Shown piece by piece: positions 1 to 12,900 of a stretch of DNA of 64,000 bases (within the stretch, counting starts at the first letter, position 1; the number at the start of each line of letters is the position of its first letter). The position numbers were made by a program, and so were the translations under genes. The notes beneath the pieces were generated by a model, which was not told where the DNA came from, made no database searches, and saw only the letters and a list, made by a program, of their open reading frames with translations. Source of the stretch: Thunnus maccoyii (lineage: Eukaryota > Chordata > Actinopteri > Scombriformes > Scombridae); assembly GCF_910596095.1 (NCBI RefSeq), contig NC_056550.1:28731699-28795698 (forward strand), written 5' to 3'.

Positions 1-145
1 ACATATTATTTATTTTTCACAACTGTACTTCTTAACCTTTTTCTGTCTAAACTAAATATAAATGGAATTTATAATTAAATGATATGAAACTTTCTGTTAT
101 TGAAGCCATTATCAAGTTCACACACACTGCTCAGGTGGAGGTGGG

Positions 146-146
<1 letters not shown>

Positions 147-205
<59 letters not shown>
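147..205. repeat. (TG)n then (CG)n microsatellite
   Basis: About 25 uninterrupted TG units followed by a short CG run. Alternating purine-pyrimidine DNA of this kind can adopt Z-form. A shorter TG tract follows at about 316-332. No gene is seen nearby. Confidence 0.95.
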
Positions 206-206
<1 letters not shown>

Positions 207-2120
207 GGTGTTATACAACCTTTAGTGCTGCAGGCGGAGGATTCAGGTGACTGACAGGGTCATGATGGGAGGGGCGAGCTGGAGCAGGTTGTGTTTCCCT
301 GTGGCGGGGGGGGAGGTGTGTGTGTGTGTGTGAGTGAGGAGGCAATCAATCATTCAATCAATCCAGCAATTGATCTTTATTTGGCATCAGTAATACAGGT
401 TAGTAGGAGAACTGATGATGATGTTTTCTGCATGTGGATGTGATGTCATCATTCAAATCAGAGAACAAACTCTAAATGTATTTGCTCAGTTTTTATTCCT
501 GTTTTCTGGTGATGAAACGTTGTCTGTTGTGGTCGTCACAGCAGACGAAGAGAAGCTCGGTGTCGATGTATTAAAAGCTTATCACAGGTATTCTGGTGGA
601 TATGGAGGGTTTTTTTTTTTGCAACCTGTTATTATCTGTAACTTTTAATCTGGTGTCTACATCAATTTATATTAGTAAATGTAGGCCTCAGCTCCAGTAT
701 GTTAGTCCTGTATTCACATAAGTTTAAATAGAAAAGTCACTTTGCTTTTATGCGTTTCATTTACAAAGTGTGTTGACACGTGAAACGAATCTTACTCTGG
801 TTTCCAGTACATTCAAATATAAAATATCCTAAAGAAATGTGTCTGTAAATGATTAAATAGTTTAACTGTAAGCCTGCTAGTTAGTGAAAAACAACCTTCA
901 CATAACTCACATTTACACATATTCACCTAAAAAAACAAATAAACAAACACAAACACACAGATTCATCTGTTTATGAGCATCTGTCCAGGTGTTTTATCAC
1001 TGTCACCTGCAGGATATGTACAGCAAAAGAATGATTGCATGAATAGATACAATCAGGGCTCACGTTCACAAACGTAAAAAATGTATCATAAATTAAATCC
1101 ACTTTATTCGTAGTCCCATGATGCCTTGCATGAATTATGGGTGTAACTATTCTTTTCACTGAACTGTGAGAATTTGTGGTATGCTTTTCTTTTCTTTGTG
1201 GGGAAAATAAATAATGTGTGAACATACCTGTCACACCTTAAACAGGATCATGTGATCAGACCTCTGAAGTGTCCTCAGATAACATACAGCAGCATGTTTC
1301 ACTTCTTTATTGATACTGTCGCTGCTGACGGTGAAGCAGCCAACAATCTGAACAATCTGAACAATCTGAGGCTCATCAGGACAAACTCATAAAGTCAGGT
1401 TTTGTTGAAGTACACATATTCTGCACATTCCCAGCATGGCTGTATGAAGAGAACTGGATACAGCATCAGAGGCGGGGCCCCGTTCTTTCCTACGACAGTT
1501 GCTCAGTTGCTCTTTTGGCCCAATGTGGCCGAGACGGCTACTTCCTGTTTAGCCCTCCAGCTGACTTGAGTGGGGATAAAACAATTCAGTCGTGTGGCTC
1601 TTCTTTCATGGTTTATGATCCTCAAAAAGTGTATCTGCTGATTTACAGACATCTCTTTTACAATTTAATCTGTGGGAAAAAGTTGTTTTTAGGCCCATGT
1701 TGTAATTACAGTTTGGCCCGATGTTCCTCCTGTATCCAGCTCTCCTTATTCATGCATGATTTTCAGCTCTATATTTATATTCTGGGGCTCTACTGGAATA
1801 TCTTTGCATGATTTCCAGTTAAAAACTCCTTATTTATCTTCTACTGGTCCTTTATGCAGCCCCTCAGTTCAGCCTCTGTCTGAAACAGGCCGTTTTAGCT
1901 CCTGTCTCTTTAAGGCTCCGCCTCCTGATGAGCCCAATCTGTTCTGATTGGTCAGCTTCAGGAAGCTTCCTCCGGCTCCGGAGGCTACGTAAACAAACTA
2001 TAGTAGCAGGATTTCACTTCTTTTTCTCCTTCTTTACTCCAAATGTCAACTTTTCAAATCCATCTGTACATGTTGGAGCTGAATCACATCTGAAATATGA
2101 GAGTGGACAACACATGGAAA
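206..2120. other. Non-genic, no supported gene
   Basis: AT-rich sequence with short chance reading frames only. From about 1900 the text resembles a repeat that I recall from many fish genomes (a CCGCCTCCTGATGAGCCCAA-like stretch near 1918), but I cannot delimit it. No splice-bounded coding exon was found. Confidence 0.5.
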
Positions 2121-2156
2121 CACCTTAGCAACCACCTTAGCAACCACCTTAGCAAC
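2121..2156. repeat. Three perfect 12-bp tandem units
   Basis: CACCTTAGCAAC occurs three times head to tail without a mismatch, followed by a fourth degenerate start. It probably belongs to a dispersed transposon-derived repeat; that is inference from memory of similar fish sequences. Confidence 0.85.
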
Positions 2157-2643
2157 CAAGGCTACAGATCGGACAGCCTTTTATGAACATGTGCAGTGGA
2201 TGACGTAAACTCGTCAGCAAGGTAGAAAAAAACGTCACAAACGAAGCGTTCAGGACAGGTTGAAGCCCTGACTTTTGACTTGCAGGCAGCATTTCTACAT
2301 ACGTTTGTGTGTGTTTTTTGTGATCTTGGTGTTGTCGCAGATGAATTTTGTATTTCATTGCCCTTTGTACAATGACTTGAGGAATTGTCTGTTTGAAAAG
2401 ATAGAATTGAAAAAATATACATTTGCTGACTTGCCTGAAAGTAGACTGTATCATGATTTTTTCCTCAGATTTTTATATTTTAAGATTAAAAGTGTTTACA
2501 TACTGCATATATATGTCTATATACACGTACGTATTCTGATTTCCTTTCCTGTTATTCATCTCAATACCTCTGATCTGTCTATTAACCCCTTTGCGAAGGT
2601 CTTCTTGTCTACTGTAGCATGAAGATTTCCCTTCATTGGAACT

Positions 2644-2672
2644 GTGTCCACATACTTTTGGCCATATAGTGT
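2644..2672. mobile_element. Terminal inverted repeat of a Tc1/mariner-like element
   Basis: The sequence contains CATACTTTTGGCCATATAGT. Its reverse complement matches the start of the Tc1-like relic at 20654 (TATGGCCAAAAGTATGT and a few more bases, one mismatch). It therefore looks like the right-hand terminus of a decayed element of the same family. The left part cannot be recognised. Confidence 0.6.
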
Positions 2673-3943
2673 CTTACACCTCATTCTGTGCACAAACCTG
2701 ACAGACTGACCTACAATAAAAGGACTCTTGTTCCTCTTGAAGTCCTGATCTCTTCTCTTCAGTTTAGTATATCATATATGAAAGTCAGAATTACTCAAAA
2801 TGAAACTGAGTTTATAATATTTACAGACGCACAAACATGAGTTAGGGTTCCTTTTATTTCGATTTTTTTTACTTAAATGACTTGTTTTCATGCACTATGA
2901 AAATGGTGTACAGATCAAGTCTTTGTGAAAGTGCCACTTTCAGCAAAGATTTTCAGTTTTTCTAACTTTAACGGCACAAAGTTTTGCTGTGAGTACATCA
3001 CATTGCTAACTTAAAGATATTCTTTAAGATTGGAAGGTCATTTTTAACCTTGGAAACAACTTATGAAGGAGTAACACTGATTATTTTGTCAGCTGTCAAT
3101 CTGACATGGATGAGATGTCCTGAAAGAAGGAAAAATGGAAATTTCAACAACAATTCAATGAAAACTGTGCAGTGTGAGTTATGTCATTGTGTCACAGTTG
3201 TATGTTAACTCCTGTAAAACACGTTCTTAAGTTTGTCCTCGTCAACTGTCACTAAATGTTTCTTTCTTTACACCCCTCTCACAGAAACGTGTTCGACATG
3301 GTGTTTTTCACGGTGAAATCCGACATTAACCTTCAATGAAGATAAAGGTCCGGGTGTTGTACCTACCTGCCTGCTTCCCCCGCAGCCTGAGAGCAGCAGC
3401 TGCAGATGATGAGAACACGCCTGCAGCAGAATACCACAGAGTTATGTCCCACCCAAGAAACGCTTTAACATTCAAATCAGTAACACTACGTGACATGCCA
3501 TCACTTCAGTTTGAGCCTCTCATCAGTGTAATCAGTGTTATTACATCTGATGACTGCACGCAAATAAACTGCTGGTTGAAATTCTGAAAAGCTGTTTAAA
3601 TCCACAATATTCTGCTGCTATTAAAAAGATGATATATATTTGCCATTTCACCTCAGTTCCTATTGACAGGGCTGGGGTCTGAGCTTACCGTCCTCCTGCA
3701 TGCTCATGCATGAGTCCTGAGTACGTCATTTCTTTTAATTAGTTAACATGTCAAAATGAACACGAGAGGAAATCTTGTTAGTCGTAGCTTGCATGATGCA
3801 AATTTGTTGAAATCGGCTCCAGATTTGTCAAACTCAGAATCTGATCTGATTTATTAGCCAAGAAAAAAAAACATTATAAAGACTAAACATGGCTCAATAG
3901 AAAACTAAACTAATTATTTTTAATTGTCAAGTCTTTTGAGTTC
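2673..3943. other. Non-genic, no supported gene
   Basis: AT-rich DNA. A possible terminal exon at about 3284-3337 (acceptor CTCTCACAG, then a short open frame to TGA, AATAAA near 3561) was noted but has no partner exon in the window, so it is not annotated as a gene. Confidence 0.4.
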
Positions 3944-5005
3944 TTAAACATGGAATGATTTTGAGCTTTGAATAAAAAAGCCAAACAATACATTTTCATA
4001 GGAAAGGGAAAATAATTCAGAATCAATATGTTGGGAAATGAATGGACAGACATCTTGCCAACAGATACAAGAGTTGGGATGACACCAAAATAAATTACAT
4101 AAATCTTCTGGAACCAGTTGACAAAACGAGCAGGTCACATATCAATGTTGTCTTTATATTAAAAGTGTTTAAAACGATGAATCATTTCAGTCACACCACT
4201 ACCTCCCCTACCACCCCACTGAGTTTCTAAGAAGCATTATGACACCAGAAAGAACTGTATCAATAAATAAAGCATATTCCATCGGTGGTAAAGTAATACC
4301 ATACTTGTCTAGAAGTTCAGAGTATTTATTACATTAATGTGTTACTAGAATTGAGGAGTTATGTTTATATAATGTGTCTCTACTGTTCCAGATGTCTATA
4401 AATGAAAGACCAGGATAGGAGCATTCGTTTGTGAAAATGTGACCATTTTAAAGGAATTTTTTCAACATTGTAGTTGTAATAAAAACAAATTTAAGGATTC
4501 CAAGTTTTGAGAAACTGTTTCATCCAATTTATCTTGAAAGTAGTGTTAAGGGTGGAAACCATGTTCACGAGAGTTCATTAAGACTGATTTTCTAACATTA
4601 TGTATTATGATGTATTATGATATGATATTCTGTTTCTCCACATAAAACTATGAAGCATGTTATCAATGGCCACAGTGGTCTGTTGGTTCACATCTAGAGA
4701 TAAAAGCTGCAGTAAGTCAGGATATGAGCCTCTGCCTTCCTGTCATTAGGTTTAGAGATATATCCATATAAACTGGCAACAAGGAGAATGCTGTTATCAA
4801 CATTAAGAATTAATAGAACATAACAGCCTTTAGGGTCACTTTCTAAGTGCCACATAACTCCATTAAAGTGATTCTTTAAGATAGCAACCTCTGCAGAGAA
4901 CCATATGCCATTTACCCACTGAGCTTTCCAAAAAGAAGACAAAGCTTTACGCTTTATATTCGCTCTTAATCCTCTGGCACTGAGAGAAACAACCGATAAA
5001 GACAA
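3944..5005 (-). mobile_element. Decayed L1-like LINE fragment
   Basis: Read on the minus strand, the part at 5005-4694 encodes MSLSVVSLSARGLRANIKRK followed by AEVAILKNHFNG and CYVLLILNVDNS. This resembles the N-terminal apurinic endonuclease of L1/Tx1-type LINE ORF2 proteins. Further along, 4138-3944 encodes CWQDVCPFISQHIDSE and NVLFGFF, which resembles the region after the reverse transcriptase in the same proteins. Most of the endonuclease and the polymerase between them are missing, so it is a dead copy with an internal deletion. Family assignment is from motif memory, not a search. Confidence 0.6.
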
Positions 5006-6772
5006 TGTAAGAAGTGTTGTTGGTCGTCCTCGGCCTCTGCTGCTTATCGTTATGACAACCTAGACAATGAATGATGTTGGTATCTTCCCTGATCTTTGTA
5101 GGGTCTCTCTAACAACAGCACAACAAATGTTGGCAACCTTGTCTTTGATGTTTTCTTGTTTGTCTCCAGGGACATCGTGGAGCCGTAGGTTCCGTCTTTG
5201 CTGGTACTTTTCTGTCTTTACCTTTTGGTTTTTAAATTACAAATGAATTACGAATTATCCGATGATACCTGGATCTGACAGCTTATATATGAACTTTTTC
5301 AGTATTTAGCAATAAATCAACTTGCTGGAAACCAGTAATATTACTGTTACAGGTGAATTTGTATGTGACACCTATCCTTGCAAGCTTTTTTTTTTTTTTT
5401 TTTACCACACACTACCTTTGATACACATCTATTCTTGCAACATATGACATGTATTCCAGTGAGAAACAGCCACCAGTAGCAGTGACAACGCTAACGCGGA
5501 CTACATAACGTTAGCTCTACAGGTAGTGAGAAATTAACTGTGAATGTCCCAAACATCAACCGGCAGCACAGAAACCCCCTCAAACAGGTAACGTTAGCAT
5601 AGAAAATAATAATTAGCATGAAAACAATAAAGTAACTTCATGAAAACAATAGTAACATTAGTAATATTATTATAACCACTCCTAGCAAAGATAACTGGCT
5701 CACATATATTATAATTATTATTATTATTTATATTTTTTATTGTATTTTATTTTTAGTTTTGTCTGGTTTTTGTCACGTTTTCTCTGTTTAAATGTTATTG
5801 TATCTGTTTCTACAGTACAGTATTTCATGTCTCTACCTCTGTCTGTGTTTACGTAAAATCCCTTCGCACCAATCAAAATGGAGGCTTGGCGGTTGTAGGA
5901 GACTTACAGAAGACACCTCATGTAGTCCTGAGTGTCAGTCAAGCTGACGAGTTAATCATGTTGGGAGACAGAGCCTCCCTTCACCTCCTCCTATATTAAG
6001 TTACTGTTTCTGTTTAATATGTGTTCATGCTTGTCAAAAGTTGTGTATCTCAGGTTTTGTCAGGATTAAAATGGTTAAAACTTTGATGTGAAACCAATTA
6101 GACCAATTAATTAATTAATTTGCAACATTTTATCAAAGAAAAATGTGACCACCTACATTCTGTTTTATATCATTTAAATCATCAACAACAAGACATCTGA
6201 GCTGTGATGAACATTTATTACACTGTTTTCTAATGTTTTATAGACTAAACGGTTAATAGATTGATTAAAAAAAAAAAAGAATTAAGATCATTGTCAGCTG
6301 CAGCAGGAATCATTTAGTTGTTTCAAAACGATTCATGTAATGATTTAATTCTGTCAAACTAGCCTCTAATACTCTAATCTGTTTACTCAAGATTAAGCAG
6401 CTGACGAGGACTCATCCTAGTCAAACAAGTAGTTTACTCTTTAAACCAGTTTGGCTCCTGCTTCACAGCACAATAGATCTGCGGCCAACAGTTACCTAAC
6501 AGATGATTCTAAGCATGACCATAGTTTTACGCTTCTGATTGATTTTTAATTCCTGCTGGGAAGGAACTTTTTTCATTTTCATTAAATGTCACACAGGTCT
6601 GGACTCGTCCTGCGGTACTCTGATATTTATTGTAAAGTAAGAGTGGCGTGATGATGCCTCTGCAGGTGCAAGTACGCTGTAGCAAATTTCTCAGACACAC
6701 CCACATCACAGGTTCATTACTGCGAGTTGTGAGTTAAACAAAGCAGGTGTCTCCTCCCAGGCTTGGCATGAG
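5006..6772. other. Intergenic, upstream of first keratin gene
   Basis: AT-rich DNA with a T20-like run near 5385 and several A/T tracts. No coding exon or RNA gene is supported. Regulatory elements for the keratin gene may lie in the right-hand part, but only the core promoter is visible to me. Confidence 0.5.
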
Positions 6773-6808
6773 CTCCCCCTCCCCCTCCTCCTCCTCCTCC
6801 TCCTCCTC
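6773..6808 (+). promoter_or_regulatory. Pure pyrimidine (CCT)n tract before TATA
   Basis: An unbroken 36-base run of C and T, mostly CTC repeats, ends 10 bases before the TATA box of the first keratin gene. Such tracts occur in proximal promoters and can form triplex DNA or bind C-rich-strand factors. Its role here is inference. Confidence 0.6.
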
Positions 6809-6817
6809 ATCTAACAG

Positions 6818-6823
6818 TATAAA
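6818..6823 (+). promoter_or_regulatory. TATA box of keratin gene K-A
   Basis: TATAAA lies 31 bases before the A of an initiator-like CCTCACTCT at about 6846-6854 and 94 bases before the ATG. The spacing agrees with the other three keratin genes in the window. Confidence 0.8.
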
Positions 6824-6911
6824 TTATCAGACTCTCTCTGAGCTCCTCACTCTCTCCTCTCCAGCTGAAGCAGAACAGCCTCCTTTACCGCAGCATCTGT
6901 AAACTGACAAA

Positions 6912-9900
6912 ATGATGAGCTTTAGCTCCAGAAGCTCCAGGTCAATGGGTGGCGGAGCCTACATGAGCAGCAGCAGGTCCATGTATGGCGGCGCCGGTGG
7001 CTCCCATGTCAAAATTTCCTCCGGTGGCTCCTCCATGTCCATGTCAGCAGGTGGTGGCGGTGGAGGTGGTTATGGCTTCAGCTACGGCGGCGGCGCTGGC
7101 GGTGCAGGGTTCAGCTTCGGCGGTGGCGATAGCTTGGACATCTCAGCCAGCGAGAAGGCCACCATGCAGAACCTGAACGACCGTCTGGCCTCCTACCTGG
7201 AGAAGGTGCGCAAGCTGGAGACGGCCAACGCCGACCTGGAGCTGAAGATCAGACTGTTCCTGGAGAGCAAGGCCTCCCCCGCCGCCAGAGACTACAGCGC
7301 CTTCTGTGCCACCATCACAGAGCTGCAGGCCAAGGTAAGCTCACGTTTACTCACGTGACCTCTGCAGCAGGAAGCACATGATTCACCTGCAGTGATGGAA
7401 AACAAAAAGCCCATTCACTCAGTTTTAAGATACATGTACTTTATACTTCTACTCCACTACATTCAGCTTTAGTAGTTACTTTTCAAGTTATGATTTCACA
7501 CAAAAACACTTATGTAAAGACTGAATTGGTTAAGGTCACAGAAAGATCACCGTCTCTGCTTAACACAAAAAAAGTCTGCAGTGACTTTTTGACTATTAAC
7601 ATTTAAATGAAACCACCATCTTTCACTGACCTTAACCAAACCTTAAAACACACACAGGACTCACGATGCCAACACAAAGTAATTGGAAAATGTTTTTTAT
7701 TAAAATATGAACGTTATTTTGAGGAGACAGCAGAAGTTTGGTCAGAGGTCATCAAGGAAATATTTGTACATGGCTGATAAATATTAACAAAACAAATTAA
7801 AATTTGAAGCAGTCATGTAACTGGATCATATAAACATGCTTTAATCTGCACAAAGTCATCATACAAATATTCCACTTTAAGCAAAAAGAACAAGAGATGA
7901 AAGCTTGCAAGAAAAGAATTTATAATAATAATATTTATACGTCATGTAGGGACAAACTGAGAAAGTTGGTAGAACATAAAACTAAAATAAAACTTAATAT
8001 TTTCAGTGATTTAAAGACACACATTCTTTTAATGAAAAAGACTTGAATGATGTAAATAGACTGTTGAAATTGATGCCCATTATGAACAGCCCAAGATAAT
8101 GTACTCACAGTTCAAAACCCCAAAATATTCAGTTCATTGGCAAATTTAACAAAAGAAAACATAAAATCAACTATAACAATTAATTGATACGCAAAATAGT
8201 TGCTGATTAATTTTCAGTTGATCCACTAATTGTTGCAGCTCTACTCTATTATAGTTATATTTCTTTCATTTTTGCTGCTTTATTTGTGTGTTTGAACGGT
8301 GAAAAAAACTTTTTACAACCTTGAGCTGTTCTATAATAATATTTTACATTTTTATAGGCAACTGTGTCATTTTTCTTATAATTTGTGTTCCTGGTAGCTT
8401 CATACTTTGTGACACTGACAATTGATAAAATTATAAGTTAGACTGATAGCTGAGTTTGTACTGAAAAAAAGGGCACCATGCACGTGCAAAATGTTAAAGG
8501 TGCACTGCGCAGGATTTGTCAGTTGGTGTTTGTAAACTCAGCATTCAAAGTTGGCCTCTCCTCCGCGACTCAGAGAGAGAACAAAGCTGTGAATGAGATA
8601 AATAAAACATTATTTTCTGATTGTTTCATGGCGGTTACGCTCTAAAGCACAAATAAACACGCCCACACCTCTGCACAACACTGCGTTGCCAGATTTTGTG
8701 TGAATGCAGAGCTTCATCCTGTCCGCTGTGGCCTCTCTGCTCTGTGTGTGTGTGTATCTCAGCCCCGCCCTCGGTCAACAGGCACACAGACCTGCTGCTC
8801 TTTATACATCTATGACACAGATACAGAGAGCAGAGCGGAGCAGAGGAGAGACACGGAGACAGCACACAGGGTGGTTACAGGGCTGTTATTGGCTGGGAGC
8901 TACACACCCACTGCTCAAAGGTTGACGCCCAGAAATGTCCCGAACACAGCAAAAAAAAAAGAGAAAATAAGAAAATAAAGGCAGAGGGCAGAGTCTGTAG
9001 ATATATACACCACCACACACTTCTAGTGGGTGATTAGTGATGATCGAGAGGGATTACTGTTGTATGAGTCTATACTTTGTTTTTTAGGAAAATCCTGCGT
9101 AGTAAACCTTTAAATAAAGACAAAAATGAACGCAGAGAAAGTCACCAAAATAATCCTGGAGAATTCACAAAAAATCACCAGCAGTCGACAAATCAGCATC
9201 ACAAGCTGACTGAGAACAAATACAAATCTATCTCTGATAAATCTACTATTACTAACACCTTTAGCTACTACTTAAAATATTAGATTAAACAAATGCATAA
9301 AACATAAAACACTCACCACGTTTATGTCATTTTTTTCTTTCAGATCCAAGATGCCACCAGAATGAGCGGCGGCATCTACCTCGCCATCGACAATGCCAAG
9401 CTGGCCGCCGACGACTTCAGGCTCAAGTGAGTGAATGAATTTGATTAGTAGAGTTAAAATTTAAAGAAACAGAAATAAGCATGCATGTCGACATCTGAGA
9501 AAACAAAAGATTTAGAGTTAGAGTTAGTTAGAGTCTGACATGGCAGTATTCACACGGAAACCAAAACAAAATCTGACTTTAGGCAAAAGTCATCAAAAGT
9601 AAGAGGACAGGCTGCATTTAAAATATGTCCGAAACTGTACTTTACTGAGGAAAAACAGTTCTTTTATGATGAAAGTTTACTTCAGTAAAGAGTTTACCAG
9701 CCAGCACCTAGTGGCAGTTGGAGGAAGTGCAGCTTGAAGCACTACAGCTTTGACACCAACCGTCATCCCTGCCTGATGCCCCTTATTTTGTTTAACAAAT
9801 TCAGGCAATGGCATCAAGTTTCTATTATTTCAGTGAATAAGCTTCTTTTCATGAAATATTTCAAGCACATTTTCACCATTTCCCCCTCTCTGTTGCCTGC

Positions 9901-12900
9901 TTAAATCAGTTTTATTTCTGTAAAAAACAGTTTTGAGACAAATGCTTTGTGCTGTGCTGCAGGTTTGAGAATGAGCTGGCCATGCGTCAGTCGGTGGAGG
10001 CTGACATTGCCGGGCTGAGGAAAGTCCTGGACGAGCTGACGCTGTCCAGAGCCGACCTGGAGATGCAGATTGAGGGCCTGAAGGAGGAGCTGATCTTCCT
10101 CAAGAAGAACCACGAGGAGGTCAGTGGGCTATCGATCCTGATCTTAATAAGCAGATCGGGTATTAACAAGAAGTCACCAATCCACATCGATTACATTTCT
10201 GTGTTCAAGTCACAGATTTTAAATTTGTGAAAAAGTACTGGTATCAGATCAATAATCAATATCAGCAGATATCCTGAGCTGAGGAATCAGAATCTGTATC
10301 AGGAGAATTGGTGCCTGTCTAGTCCAAACAATATCTGCAACACAGATTTCAGGCAATGTGAAGAGATTAAAGTCCTACAAAAACACAACACAGTAGCTAC
10401 ATATTTAACTCAAAACTGAGTTAAGACCAAAATCTGATGTTCTGATGTTTAACAGCAGTAACTATGCATTTTCTGCGCTCTAAAACAACAGAGCTCAATC
10501 AAGTGGAAGCTAGTTGTTGAGATAGCTACAGCTAACCTTAGCTTAAACTAAAACTAATTGTATTAGTTATTGATTTTTCCCAGCTGTTGTAATCTTGGTA
10601 AATCAGTCAACTACTCCACAAAAAGGCTAAATCCAATCACGATGGAGAATACAAATAAAGCCAAACTCCTGCTAATGCTAATTAGCCTAGCATGCTAGCT
10701 CAGCTTTTGACTCCAGTGGAATTAATGTGATTTGGTGGTTAAGGTCGCTTTAAATATCGATTTCAATAAAAATATAAATAGTAGACTGACTGACACACCT
10801 CTATATAATCTAATTCAAGTTTTTCATAAACAAAGTTGTAAATATGGAGCAGAAAGCTGAAAGAACACATGTTGTCGGTGGATCCTGAATATTCTCTTGA
10901 AAACATTCACAAAAACAAAGATTAAAGGTTTTAGGTGTTATGTAGGTCATTTGTGGTCAAATAATCCTGTGTCCTATAAAATGAAACATTACAACTTTTC
11001 TATTTGTTACAGTTTTCCATCCGTGCTGAACTTCACTGCTTCTGTATTTGCTGCTTTCTGCATTTGTAGCATCGATTAGCGGCTGAAACGTCAAACTAGT
11101 TCTTGTTGTGGAGTCAACAGCAACATTAACTATACAACACAGGCTTATAATGCACGTCTGTGTTGTCTTTCTTAAATGAAAGTTAAACTTGCTGCAGCTG
11201 CAGGGAGGCGAATCTTCACTTTTCTTGTGTCTCGTTGTTTTTTCGTAGGAGCTGCTGGCGATGAGGGGTCAGATGACCGGCCAGGTGAACGTGGAGGTGG
11301 ACGCTGCTCCTCAGGTCGACCTCAACAAGGTCATGGAGGAAATCAGAGAACACTACGAAGGCATCACCACCAAAAGCCGCAAAGACTTGGAGGCGTGGTT
11401 CCAGGCCAAGGTGAGGACACGGACAAAAGAATTTTTACAAATTTTGTCCAAAGAGGCCGGAGGATTACAGTTAACTATTAATTCAGTAGAGTCAGTTCAG
11501 GAAAAAAGTGGCGTTGGGTCAAATCAGGGTGAATTTGACTCTTCTCAGAACTTTTTGTTATATATTTATTTTTGACTTTAATAACCACAAAGATGGTGAC
11601 TACATTTCAAATGTTGTATCATGGTATCATTTTATTTTTATATGATTTTATGAAGATTTTATTTTATGAGTTTATTTCAAAAAGGGCAAATAGTCAAATT
11701 ACAAAAGTTTAATTTTGTCTGTTTTGTGGTGTTTTTTTGCAGGTGGAATCTATTATTCTGTTCCATTATGTGTAAAAAAAAAAAAAAAAGAGTATTAGCA
11801 AATATGAAAATTATGCTTTCAGATAAACTGAAGGAGGAAATGAAGGAAATACAATTAAAGGAAAAAGAAAGAAAGAAATTAGCTTTATTGTATTTGTTTT
11901 TCCGCTGTACGTTTTGTATGCTGTCTAAAAATATATCAAGTAATTACAGCTTCTAATACATAAAGTAGGGGGGTAAAAAGTAAAAATGAAGCTGGTGTAA
12001 CTACTTTTCATTTCTGGATTACTAAATGTGTATTTCCATGTATTATTTCCCGTCTGCAGGTTAATATGTTGTGATCATGATGTTTTTTTGTTCTCCACAG
12101 ACAGAAACACTAAACAAAGAAGTCGCCGTCAGCACAGAAACCCTCCAGACGTCCAGATCCGAGATCTCAGAGATCAAACGAACACTGCAGGGCCTGGAGA
12201 TCGAGCTGCAGTCACAGATCAGCATGGTCATCATCACATCTGCTGCTTTTATATCCAGCGTTTTTTGTTCTTCTTTTGAGGTGATAAAGAAGCTGAACCC
12301 TCTCTTCTCTTCTCTCTTCTCTCCTGCAGAAAGCGTCGTTGGAGTCCACGTTGGCTGAGACTCAGAACCGCTACGGCATGCAGCTGTCGAGCTTCCAGAG
12401 TCAGGTGGGCATGCTGGAGGAGCAGCTGGCCCAGCTGAGAGCCGACCTGGAGCGTCAGGGATATGAGTACCAGATGCTGCTGGACATCAAGACCAGGCTG
12501 GAGATGGAGATCGCTGAGTACAGGAGGCTGCTGGACGGAGAGGCCAGCGGCAGGTGAGAGAATGACAAGATTATTTACAGGAAGGAAAATGTGCTGGAAG
12601 TAGATAAAAACAAAACTGCAGAAAATATTTAGGCCCAGCGTTTGTTAATCTCCTCTATCCACTCATATACGGATATTTGTGCTGGATTGAGAACATGTGC
12701 ACATAAGAATTTTTTTGTGTGTTTTTTGTGTTCGTAAAAAGTCTCCTAGAGCATGTATAGTTCTACTCACATGCAAAATGATGGCATTTCTGAATGGGTG
12801 ACATATATTTTCAAAAGTAATTATAATCTAATAAAACATTGTTTACAAAGTGCGTAACATCGTGAACATACTTATAAACATAAAGCACAGTATAGATGTT

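Noticed and set aside
3284..3337. Possible terminal exon (acceptor CTCTCACAG, frame to TGA, AATAAA near 3561)
   Set aside because: No upstream exon with matching phase found in the window; one acceptor and a short frame are too likely by chance.
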